Below are positions 1-5,906 of a stretch of 7,135 bases of DNA, one piece after another (positions within the stretch are counted from its first letter, which is position 1; the number at the start of each line of letters is the position of its first letter). This stretch comes from Bdellovibrionales bacterium (lineage in GTDB: Bacteria > Bdellovibrionota > Bacteriovoracia > Bacteriovoracales > Bacteriovoracaceae). A program made the translations under genes and the position numbers. The stretch covers positions 1 to 7,135 of the forward strand of contig SXUH01000428.1 of NCBI GenBank assembly GCA_005791855.1. The letters are read 5' to 3'. The notes under the pieces are model-generated. The model searched no databases, was not told where the DNA came from, and saw only the letters and a program-made list of their open reading frames with translations.

Positions 1-2
1 AG

Positions 3-1625
3 CTCGCGGCCGAGGAGGCCATCGAGAAGATCCAGGCGAAGGGCTGTCCGACGAAGTCCCTCACCATCACGGCGAAGAGCAAGCTGTGCATGAAGGCCGA
101 GCCCCTGTGCAACCCCGAGTACTGCGAGTTCGCCCGGGGCTACTACGACAAGCTCCACGCCCATGGCCTCCGGGACGTCCTCCGGAAGAAGAAGAAGCTC
201 ACGGCGAGGGTGTTCAAGAACCTCGCCGAGGAGTACGAGGTCTGCCCCTTCGAGCTCCAGATGGAAGCGGTGGACGAGGCGGACACCATCATCTGCGACT
301 ACAACTACATCCTGGGCCACGAGTCCGCCCTGGGTCGGCTCTCGAAGGTCGGCTTCGCGCAGGAGGGGAAGCCCAGCCTCGTGATCGACGAGGCCCACAA
401 CATCCCGGCGCGGACCATGGGCTACTACTCGCCGAGCCTCTCCACCTCCGAGCTCGCGGCGATGGCGGAGGAGATGCGGAACCTCCCGAAGCGCTTCGGC
501 GACGACGGCCGGGAGCTCGCCGGAGACTGCATCCAGATCATCAGCGAGGTCTGCGACGCCGGGGCGGGGAGGGGGAAGCGGCTCACCCTCGAGAGCGAAG
601 CCTTCCTCGAGATGAACGAGAGGCTCAAGAGCTTCCTCACCCGCTACCTCGAGGCCGACGTGGACATCAAACCGAGGGACGTCATCCTCCGGCTGATCTT
701 CTACTGGGGAGAGTTCGCCGACATCCTCACCACGGTCCTGGAGGAGGAGCGGCCCGAGTTCTTCGTCTCCTCCCACCAGGAGAACGGAGACCGGGTCATC
801 CGCATCACCTGCTGTGATGCCTCGAAGCTCATCAGGCCCCGCTACGAGAACTTCCAGCACGTGGTCGCCTTCTCGGCGACCCTCAAGCCCTTCGACTACT
901 ACTCCGCGCTCTCGGGCCTCGCCGGAGCGGACCTCTCCGAGCAGGAGTTCCGGTCTCCCTTCAGCGCCGAGAAGCGGAAGATCCTGGTCATCCCGCAGGT
1001 CTCGACGAAGTTCTCCGTGCGCGCGACGAACTACCCGAAGATCGCCGAGTCCATCCACCGGATCGCCCGGGTGAAGGTGGGGAACTACCTCGCGTTCTTC
1101 CCGAGCTTCGACTTCCTCGAGAAGACGCTCGCGGCCTTCACGGTGCCGGAGGGCTTCCGCCTCCTCAAGCAGCGCCGGCACATGCGGAACTCCGAAGTGG
1201 AGGAGATCCTCCAGAGTCTCCGGACCGATCCCAGGCCGACCCTCCTCTTCGGCGTCCAGGGCGGGATCTTCTCCGAGGGCATCGACTACGCCGGAGACAT
1301 GGTGATCGGCGCGTTCATCGTCGGGCCTCCGCTCCCGGTGTTCGATTTCCAGCGAGAGGGGATGAAGCAGTACTACGATGCCCACCACCGGGCCGGCTTC
1401 GACTACGCCTACACCTACCCGGCGATGGCGAAGGCCATCCAGGCCGCGGGCCGGGTGATCCGGTCGGAGACCGATCGGGGGATCATCGTCCTCATGGACG
1501 ACCGGTTCCTCGAGAAGAGCTATTCCCAAACCATGCCCGGGGACTGGTTCAATGATTCTCCGCGTGAGCTGATCTCAACCAGCATCTTAAATGACATTGC
1601 TGAATTCTGGAAAAAGCAGCTCTGA
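3..1625 (+). CDS. XPD/Rad3 (DinG-type) superfamily 2 iron-sulfur DNA helicase, 5'-truncated by window edge
   Basis: This is the C-terminal 540 residues of an ATP-dependent helicase of the XPD/Rad3/DinG group, which in known members unwinds DNA 5'-3' in repair or replication. The frame is open to the left edge, so the ATG at 90 is internal and the true start, Walker A and Q motif lie upstream. Cysteine codons at 87, 108, 123 and 243 have the spacing and context of the four [4Fe-4S] ligands of XPD (KLC, PLC, EYCEF, VCPFELQ). The DEAH box (VIDEAHNI) is at 381-404, motif III (SAT) at 873-881, a motif V-like segment (FSEGIDY) near 1270-1290, and motif VI (QAAGRVIR) at 1440-1463. Both the ligands and the motor motifs look intact. 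The last ~33 codons use AT-ending codons (TTA, ATT, AAT, GCT) rare in the rest of the gene, but the encoded tail still fits the family. Family is confident; the specific subgroup is not. Confidence 0.93.
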   Translation, partial: LAAEEAIEKIQAKGCPTKSLTITAKSKLCMKAEPLCNPEYCEFARGYYDKLHAHGLRDVLRKKKKLTARVFKNLAEEYEVCPFELQMEAVDEADTIICDYNYILGHESALGRLSKVGFAQEGKPSLVIDEAHNIPARTMGYYSPSLSTSELAAMAEEMRNLPKRFGDDGRELAGDCIQIISEVCDAGAGRGKRLTLESEAFLEMNERLKSFLTRYLEADVDIKPRDVILRLIFYWGEFADILTTVLEEERPEFFVSSHQENGDRVIRITCCDASKLIRPRYENFQHVVAFSATLKPFDYYSALSGLAGADLSEQEFRSPFSAEKRKILVIPQVSTKFSVRATNYPKIAESIHRIARVKVGNYLAFFPSFDFLEKTLAAFTVPEGFRLLKQRRHMRNSEVEEILQSLRTDPRPTLLFGVQGGIFSEGIDYAGDMVIGAFIVGPPLPVFDFQREGMKQYYDAHHRAGFDYAYTYPAMAKAIQAAGRVIRSETDRGIIVLMDDRFLEKSYSQTMPGDWFNDSPRELISTSILNDIAEFWKKQL

Positions 1626-1643
1626 TCAAGACACCCCTCGTTA

Positions 1644-1673
1644 TGGACAAAATTAACACTTACTGTCTTAAAT
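1644..1673 (+). promoter_or_regulatory. candidate sigma70-type promoter for the exported protein at 1722
   Basis: TGGACA (1644-1649, five of six matches to TTGACA) and TTAAAT (1668-1673, four of six to TATAAT) are separated by 18 bp in the AT-rich gap after the helicase stop. Transcription would begin near 1680, about 40 nt before the ATG at 1722. This is a consensus match only. AT-rich gaps give chance hits, so confidence is modest. Confidence 0.35.
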
Positions 1674-1687
1674 AGTTTTACGGCACT

Positions 1688-1703
1688 AAACTTCTGGAAG
1701 TTT
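1688..1703. repeat. perfect 16-bp dyad (AAACTTC-TG-GAAGTTT) in the leader of the 1722 gene
   Basis: AAACTTC (1688-1694) and GAAGTTT (1697-1703) are exact reverse complements separated by TG. The dyad sits between the candidate promoter and the ribosome-binding site AAGGA (1711-1715). The two-base gap and lack of a long T-run make a terminator unlikely, so an operator for a dimeric regulator is the simplest reading. No regulator is identified. A lone half-site AAACTTC recurs at 5886-5892 in the vwa/trehalase divergent region, which may be chance. Confidence 0.35.
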
Positions 1704-1721
1704 TAAAGCAAAGGACGGCTC

Positions 1722-2549
1722 ATGAAAAAACTATTTTACTCCTGCATTCTCCTCTCCTCCCTCTCGTTCGCCCAGACCCAGAGAGTAGAAGTCGCCTCTT
1801 TAAACTTCGACTACGTGAGCCCCCGCGGGGAAGGGACGGCCGCCGTGTTCACCCGCTCGCAGACCCCCGTCCGAGACGGAGCGAAGGTCTTCGTGGAGAA
1901 GATCGGCGAAGACTTCAAGATCATCGTCGAAGGGACGCGGCGGGAGGAGTTCGACGTCAAGAAGGCCCCGGCCTTCTTCCTCAAGGCGGAGAGCATGAAC
2001 CTCCGGAACGCCAACCTCTCTCTTTCGTCGACGGTGAAGCTCTCTCTCCTGAGCGGGCTCATCCTGAACCCGAAGAACGCCCTGAGCCTCGAGAGCCTCT
2101 ACCTCGACTGCGATCGCCTGAGCGCGCCGGGTGACCTCGCGGACCAGCTGATCAAAGGTTGCATCCAGCGCATGGGCCTCCAGGCGGCGAAGTTCATCTC
2201 CGAATCCCGCGGCCAGGAGACGCTCGTCGAAGCCCTGAGCGGCGCCATCGCGGCGACGCTTAACCAGCGGCGGGCCTTCGCCGGTGCGGACATCCGCTCG
2301 GTCGGCGCGGCGATCCGGAACGGGAGCTACAACGCCGAGGCGACGGTGAAGCTTCCCATCGTCACCGGGAAGGTGAAGAGCAACGGACTGGTGAGCTACG
2401 ACGACGCCGGCAAGGTCTTCACGATCCGGGTGAACGAGATCAAGTACGGGATCTTCAACATCACCTCGCGGGTCTTCGACGAACTCAAGAAGCACGAGAG
2501 CGACCGGCTCAAGGTCCGCAAGCCCTTCATCTACTACAGCATCAAGTAG
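1722..2549 (+). CDS. exported protein of unknown function, 275 aa
   Basis: I do not recognise the family. Residues 1-17 form a signal peptide (KK, hydrophobic core, cleavage after SFA before QTQ). There is no lipobox and no later membrane segment, so the mature ~258-residue protein should be periplasmic or secreted. It appears rich in beta strands, with a helical middle (about 139-185) and an Ala/Gly-rich stretch around 171-200. Cys130 and Cys147 are the only cysteines after the signal and could form a disulfide. The C-terminal part (about 205-275) alternates strands around VSYDDAGKVFTIRV and ends in KPFIYYSIK. This loosely recalls lipid-binding TULIP/DUF2993-type tails, which is a weak guess. 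The start is supported by AAGGA (1711-1715), 6 nt before the ATG. The stop lies inside the end of the opposing HutD gene (8-bp overlap). A long antisense frame (2495-1800) is judged a codon-bias shadow. Confidence 0.85.
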   Translation: MKKLFYSCILLSSLSFAQTQRVEVASLNFDYVSPRGEGTAAVFTRSQTPVRDGAKVFVEKIGEDFKIIVEGTRREEFDVKKAPAFFLKAESMNLRNANLSLSSTVKLSLLSGLILNPKNALSLESLYLDCDRLSAPGDLADQLIKGCIQRMGLQAAKFISESRGQETLVEALSGAIAATLNQRRAFAGADIRSVGAAIRNGSYNAEATVKLPIVTGKVKSNGLVSYDDAGKVFTIRVNEIKYGIFNITSRVFDELKKHESDRLKVRKPFIYYSIK

Positions 2550-3093
2550 GCTTCCGCACTCCGACCGTCACCAGCTGGTCGCCGGCGTGGGCCTCGATGG
2601 TGACGGCCTCGGCCGGCGAAAGCTGCCAGAGCTCCGAGGCCCCGCCCGCCGTCCGTCGGTAGAGGAAGCGGAGATCACCTCCGCAGTCGACGGTCCTCTT
2701 CCCCGGAGCCCGTACCTCTTCCTTCCTCACCTCGGCCGAGCCGAAGCCTCGCTTCAGCATGACGTTGAAGTCGGTGACCGGACCGCCGAGGAGGTCGCAC
2801 GCGAGCTCGAGCTCTCCGGGGAACTCGAACGGTGCCGAGGTCCGCAGGAGGTCGACGGCGGGGCGCCCGTCGCTGCGGAGTCGCGCCCCCGTCCCGTCGA
2901 GGACGAGGAGGGTCCGGTCGATCCCCGGGAAGAGCGAGAAGGGACCGGCCCCGGTGACGGTGGCGACGGAGATCCGCAGGAGGAAGTCCTCCGGCGCCGC
3001 CGGGTCGGGGAGGCGGAAGAGCTCCGTCGTCGTCCCCTGGCCGTTCTTCCAGAGCATGGTGGTGAAGGATGCTTGAGTAAAGTGTTTGGTCAT
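2542..3093 (-). CDS. HutD/Ves family cupin protein, 183 aa
   Basis: The protein is full length for the HutD/Ves family of bicupin proteins. Members include Pseudomonas HutD, linked to regulation of histidine utilisation, and E. coli Ves, whose role is unclear. Family marks are WKNGQGTT near the N-terminus (15-22), the segment GPFSLFPGIDRTLLVLDG (50-67), PFEFPGE (88-94) and DFNVM (108-112), in the usual order. No signal peptide is seen, so it should be cytoplasmic. The frame extends to 3141, but the ATG at 3093 is preferred: GGGAG lies 6 nt upstream of it, and the resulting N-terminus (TKHFTQASFTTMLWKNG) aligns with family starts. No hut genes are visible, so histidine catabolism cannot be assumed. 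It is divergent from the acidic-protein gene and overlaps the 1722 gene tail to tail by 8 bp. Confidence 0.88.
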   Translation of the reverse strand: MTKHFTQASFTTMLWKNGQGTTTELFRLPDPAAPEDFLLRISVATVTGAGPFSLFPGIDRTLLVLDGTGARLRSDGRPAVDLLRTSAPFEFPGELELACDLLGGPVTDFNVMLKRGFGSAEVRKEEVRAPGKRTVDCGGDLRFLYRRTAGGASELWQLSPAEAVTIEAHAGDQLVTVGVRKPT

Positions 3094-3170
3094 CGGGTTC
3101 TCCCGTGTGGCAAACTTTCTTGCCCTCGAGTATGGTGGCACGATTTCCAGCCATTAGCGACGGGGAGTTT

Positions 3171-3186
3171 TGGCACCGAACGTGCT
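3171..3186 (+). promoter_or_regulatory. candidate sigma54 (RpoN) -24/-12 promoter for the small acidic protein
   Basis: TGGCACCGAACGTGCT matches the consensus TGGCACGRNNNTTGCW at all but two fixed positions, with GG (3172-3173) and GC (3184-3185) separated by the required 10 bp. Transcription would start near 3197, just ahead of the Shine-Dalgarno sequence GGAGGAG (3201-3207) and the ATG at 3211. No good sigma70 -10 pairs with the overlapping TTGGCA (3170-3175). A second TGGCACG at 3136-3142 lacks a correctly spaced GC. If real, the gene needs an RpoN enhancer-binding activator, which is not encoded here. Confidence 0.5.
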
Positions 3187-3210
3187 GGTCAAGAGGTACT
3201 GGAGGAGCGT

Positions 3211-3447
3211 ATGGAAAACAAGAACACCGAACAAGTCCCCCGCGCGCACGCGAACTTCAAGAAAGGTCTCGAGGACTACAACGACGGCGCCAACACCACC
3301 CACCACCTGGGGAACGAGTCCTACGACGGGGCCAGCATCCCGGAGGACGACGTCGACGAAGCGGGACGCCTGAGCGGGTACGAAGCGCAGGGGAACGGCC
3401 TCACCGAAGAGGACCTGGAAGACGAGGACGACGAGCTACCGAACTAG
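3211..3447 (+). CDS. small highly acidic protein of unknown function, 78 aa
   Basis: This is an unrecognised small protein. By count it has 22 Asp/Glu against 5 Lys/Arg, and its C-terminal tail (66-75: EEDLEDEDDE) is almost wholly acidic. It has no cysteine, signal peptide or membrane segment and looks hydrophilic and probably disordered. The start is well defined: GGAGGAG (3201-3207) lies just ahead of the ATG, and upstream in-frame sequence belongs to the hutD antisense. A sigma54-like promoter precedes it, suggesting control by environment or growth phase. Its stop overlaps the end of the opposing Nudix gene by 12 bp. Acidic proteins of this size can be nucleic-acid mimics, chaperone partners or stress proteins, but nothing here picks one. 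Belief that it is a gene rests on the ribosome-binding site, promoter and non-random composition. Confidence 0.7.
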   Translation: MENKNTEQVPRAHANFKKGLEDYNDGANTTHHLGNESYDGASIPEDDVDEAGRLSGYEAQGNGLTEEDLEDEDDELPN

Positions 3448-3864
3448 CTTCTCCTGGGCCCAGTCGATCACCTGCTGGACCCGGGGACCGAGGAGCGCGC
3501 GGGCTTCGGCGTACGGAAGCCAGCGGTGCTCGTGGTGCTCGAAGATCCCGGTGAGCGGATTCGGGAGGAAGACGACCTCCTGGTCCGCGGGGACCTCCGC
3601 GAGGAAGTACCGGGCGACCTTCGAGTTCGAATAGGGGGCGGTGTCGTAGCTCTCCTGCCCCCACTTGGCCCTCGCTCCGTCGAACCCGGTGTCCTCTCTC
3701 AGCTCCCGGAGCGCGGCCGTCCAGGAGTCTTCGTCCTTCTCCTGGAGGCCCTTGGGAAAGTCCCAGTAGTTGTAGGATCGCAGCAGGAGGAACTCCCAGT
3801 GGGACCCGACCCTCCTCACCGGAACGATGCCGCAGGAGTAGGTGATCTTCCTCGGGCCCTTCAC
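3436..3864 (-). CDS. Nudix hydrolase, Ap4A-hydrolase (NUDT2)-like, 142 aa
   Basis: This cytoplasmic Nudix enzyme probably hydrolyses dinucleoside polyphosphates such as Ap4A. Counting from the GTG at 3864, the Nudix box spans G39-F61: G39, E45, R53-E54, E57, D58, G60. The last metal-binding position is Asp instead of the usual Glu of REUXEE. The layout CGIVPVR, EFLLLRSYNYWDFPKG, box, then a C-terminal WLPYAEA segment resembles asymmetrical Ap4A hydrolases of about 140-150 aa. Substrate is inferred from that resemblance only. The frame also offers a GTG at 3921, 58 bp inside the hydrolase gene. GTG 3864 is preferred because it shares its G with the upstream TAG (TAGTG, a typical translational-coupling junction) and gives the family length. 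A GGGAAG lies about 11 nt upstream, a rather long spacing. It is the last gene of the minus-strand set. Confidence 0.88.
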   Translation of the reverse strand: MKGPRKITYSCGIVPVRRVGSHWEFLLLRSYNYWDFPKGLQEKDEDSWTAALRELREDTGFDGARAKWGQESYDTAPYSNSKVARYFLAEVPADQEVVFLPNPLTGIFEHHEHRWLPYAEARALLGPRVQQVIDWAQEKLVR

Positions 3865-4703
3865 TAGAGCGCTTTCTTCCCGAGGACCGAATCCATGGTT
3901 CGGAGGACCTTGTCCTCCCACTCCTGGAAACCCAGGGCCTCACCGGAGATGATCAGGTGGTGGTAGGGCTTCGGGAGCACGGAGCCCTTGGTGGAAACGG
4001 TGAGGAGCTTCCACTTGTCCTGCTTCCCCACGAGGCCCTGGATCCCGGGGAAGGAGACGAGCTCGTCCTCCGGATCCATGATCACGGTGGTCGGGACGTT
4101 GATGACCGCGAGGTCGGCGGCCTCGAAGAAGCTAATGGTGTCGAAGAGGGCCTTGTAGGCGGCGATGGTGGTCCCCCGCTGGGCCCGGTAGTTGATGGGA
4201 GTCATGCTCGGGACGATGAAACCGTCCGGGAAGCCGAAGAGGGCCTTGATGAACTTGCTCGTGAACTTGACCTTGAGGGCCGGCGCGAAGAGGACCATCT
4301 GGTCCACCTTCACCAGCGGATGGGACGCGAGGTAGGACGTTCCGAGGACGGCGCCGAGGGAGTGGGCGAAGAAGGTCACCGAGCCCTTGTTCTCCTCACC
4401 GCGCTTGGCGAGTTCGGTGAAGGCTTCGTCGACCTGCCGGAGCCACGTGTCCTTGGTGACCTTCTTCATCTCCTCCAGGTCCTCGTTGTGGCCCTTGAGC
4501 CGGACGAGGAGGACGTCGTGGCCCCGGTCGTTGATCTCCTTGATGAGGTAGGACATCTTCTCCGGCTTGGTGTTCAGGCCGTGGATGATCAGCGCCTGGC
4601 CGCCCTTGTTCGGGAGGACGGTGTTGAACCATTCGAGGTAGGCGGGTCTCGCGAGCGCGACGGACGGGAGCAGGAGCAGAATGAAGATGAAGAGTCTGGC
4701 CAA
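3864..4703 (-). CDS. exported alpha/beta hydrolase (lipase/esterase-like), 279 aa
   Basis: This is a serine hydrolase of the alpha/beta fold, closest in layout to monoacylglycerol lipase/carboxylesterase-type enzymes, and acts outside the cytoplasm. Counted from the TTG at 4703, residues 1-18 form a signal peptide (ARLFIFILLLL core, cleavage after ALA). The oxyanion segment LIIHGLN is at 38-44. The nucleophile elbow AHSLG holds Ser115, with Ala at the first position of the usual GxSxG. Asp213 in DPEDELV and His248 or His249 in PYHHLI complete a plausible triad. A cap-like insertion lies around 145-195. The substrate is unknown. The frame extends to a TTG at 4736, inside the left stem of a hairpin. 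TTG 4703 is preferred because AAGGA (4716-4712) sits 8 nt upstream and the signal peptide is then clean. The gene follows the VWA lipoprotein after 81 bp and is joined to the Nudix gene by a 1-bp overlap. Confidence 0.86.
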   Translation of the reverse strand: MARLFIFILLLLPSVALARPAYLEWFNTVLPNKGGQALIIHGLNTKPEKMSYLIKEINDRGHDVLLVRLKGHNEDLEEMKKVTKDTWLRQVDEAFTELAKRGEENKGSVTFFAHSLGAVLGTSYLASHPLVKVDQMVLFAPALKVKFTSKFIKALFGFPDGFIVPSMTPINYRAQRGTTIAAYKALFDTISFFEAADLAVINVPTTVIMDPEDELVSFPGIQGLVGKQDKWKLLTVSTKGSVLPKPYHHLIISGEALGFQEWEDKVLRTMDSVLGKKAL

Positions 4704-4707
4704 AGGG

Positions 4708-4743
4708 TCTTTCCTTGATAGCCGGCATGCTATCAAGGAAAGA
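4708..4743 (-). promoter_or_regulatory. perfect 15-bp inverted repeat enclosing the hydrolase Shine-Dalgarno sequence
   Basis: TCTTTCCTTGATAGC (4708-4722) and GCTATCAAGGAAAGA (4729-4743) are exact reverse complements around a 6-base loop. In the minus-strand transcript the 3' arm contains the ribosome-binding site AAGGA used by the hydrolase (start TTG 4703), and the 5' arm supplies the complementary UCCUU. Folding would therefore block translation. No T-run follows on either strand, so a classical intrinsic terminator is unlikely. Alternatives are a DNA operator for a dimeric protein, an RNase processing site between vwa and the hydrolase, or an RNA thermometer-like switch. The repeat itself is certain; its role is inference. 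Confidence 0.75.
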
Positions 4744-4784
4744 AAATGAAGTCCCTATGGTGTAAGGTAAATTTAGATATTCGC

Positions 4785-5813
4785 TTATAAGTTCTTGTAC
4801 TTGACGACGATCTTAGCACCCGCGGCGGGGAGCGACCCGGGGTTGAAGAGGATCGACTGCGACGAACTCTCGTAGGAGTAGTCGGTGGTCTGCTTCCCGT
4901 TCACGAACACCTGGAGGGACCCGTCGATCGGCTTGTTCGCGAGCGCGAAGCGGTCGAGGAGGTTGATGATCGAGTCGCTGATCTCCGAGAGGGTCTCGGT
5001 GAACGGATGTCGGATGTCGAGCACCGGACTCGCGCTCGCCTCCGACGCCTTCGCGTAGCGCTCGAAGCCCCGGGTGATCGACGGCTCCGGGTTCGAGAGG
5101 GTCTTGTCGACGATCGAGTAGACCTTGACCAGGCCCGGGTTGGCCTTGAGCTTCTTCAGACCCTGGACGTACTCGACCGGGGACTTCTCCGACTGGTCTT
5201 CCTCGTCGGAGATGATGACCACCGCGAGGTAGGCCTCTTTCCGGAAGAAGGACTCCGCGTGCTTCTCCGTGAAGGCTTCGGTGGCCTCGAGGCCCTTCTC
5301 GTAGCCCGAGCCGTTCGTCCCGACCTTCACCAGTTCGTTGAAGGACTTGATGAAGAGCTCCGGGTCTTTCTTCGCGGCCACGGAGTTGAGCTTCTCGGCC
5401 GAGCCGTCGACCATCACGCCCCGGAACTCCGGCGTCGTGTCCGTGGTGGTGATCGCCATCTTGAAGTCGATGTCCTTCTGCATGAAGTTCTTGATGAAGA
5501 GGTCGAAGTTCTTCCCGAGCTCGACCTGCTCGTCGTGCATGGAACCGGAGCTGTCCACCACCCAGAGGATGTCGAGCTTGCGGTTCGTTTCCTTGGCCTG
5601 GGTGAAGTTCTCCGTGACGGTCACGGGCTTCGGAGACTGGCCTCCGGCGCCGCCGCCGTTGGGAGACGTCTCCGGGTCCTGGGACTCCCGGTATTGGTTC
5701 GTGTCCGGAGCGCCGTTGAGGAACCCGAGGTCTTTTTCCTTCGGGAAAAAGTCCGTCGGCTTCGAGCACCCAACGGCGAGGACGGCGAGTAAAGAAATTA
5801 AGATGGTTTTCAT
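4785..5813 (-). CDS. von Willebrand factor A domain lipoprotein, 342 aa
   Basis: This is an envelope lipoprotein with a metal-dependent VWA binding domain. Residues 1-15 are a type II signal peptide ending LAVGC, with Cys16 the lipidated residue. Ser at +2 suggests the outer membrane by the E. coli rule. A Gly/Pro-rich linker (about 45-65) leads to the VWA domain (about 78-285). Its MIDAS is complete: DSSGS (Asp87, Ser89, Ser91), Thr166 and Asp203 in ISDEED. VWA domains bind protein partners through this metal. The C-terminal ~50 residues form a beta domain (LQVFVNGKQ...YSYESSSQSILF...GAKIVVKY), of a type often seen in lipoproteins of myxobacteria and Bdellovibrio-like bacteria. The start is supported by AAGGAAG 5 nt upstream. 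It heads an apparent operon with the exported hydrolase and Nudix gene, so it might anchor or partner the hydrolase. Its ligand is unknown. Confidence 0.92.
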   Translation of the reverse strand: MKTILISLLAVLAVGCSKPTDFFPKEKDLGFLNGAPDTNQYRESQDPETSPNGGGAGGQSPKPVTVTENFTQAKETNRKLDILWVVDSSGSMHDEQVELGKNFDLFIKNFMQKDIDFKMAITTTDTTPEFRGVMVDGSAEKLNSVAAKKDPELFIKSFNELVKVGTNGSGYEKGLEATEAFTEKHAESFFRKEAYLAVVIISDEEDQSEKSPVEYVQGLKKLKANPGLVKVYSIVDKTLSNPEPSITRGFERYAKASEASASPVLDIRHPFTETLSEISDSIINLLDRFALANKPIDGSLQVFVNGKQTTDYSYESSSQSILFNPGSLPAAGAKIVVKYKNL

Positions 5814-5906
5814 CGTGGCTTCCTTGTTGTTTCGGATAACGATAGTCCTCTTTGCGGGCGGGGGGAGGACTTTTGAAAAAGTTACAAACTTCCAATAAAC
5901 CAGTTT

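Noticed and set aside
90..92. ATG as the start of the helicase gene
   Set aside because: The frame stays open to base 3, and the Cys codon at 87, one codon before this ATG, is a conserved iron-sulfur ligand.
1695..1710. GG-N10-GC resembling a sigma54 promoter before the 1722 gene
   Set aside because: Apart from the GG and GC the consensus is poor, and transcription would start at the start codon itself, downstream of the ribosome-binding site.
1800..2495. 231-codon frame on the minus strand opposite the exported-protein gene
   Set aside because: It has no ribosome-binding site and an Arg/Asp/Glu/Val-heavy composition typical of the antisense of CTC/GTC/GAC-rich genes. The plus-strand gene has a signal peptide and Shine-Dalgarno sequence.
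2587..3447. 286-codon plus-strand frame running through hutD into the acidic protein
   Set aside because: Most of it is the antisense of a clear HutD family gene. Only the last 78 codons, after GGAGGAG and ATG 3211, look real.
3957..4718. 253-codon plus-strand frame opposite the alpha/beta hydrolase
   Set aside because: Low-complexity Glu/Val/Gly/Leu-rich antisense of a gene with a catalytic triad and signal peptide.
4396..4728. 110-codon minus-strand frame starting at the ATG in the hairpin loop
   Set aside because: It is out of frame with the hydrolase, has no Shine-Dalgarno sequence, and has the Arg/Pro/Gly/His-rich composition of a shadow frame.
5007..5792. 261-codon plus-strand frame opposite the VWA lipoprotein
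   Set aside because: Arg/Leu/Glu/Val-rich antisense shadow. The opposite strand has a complete MIDAS and lipobox.
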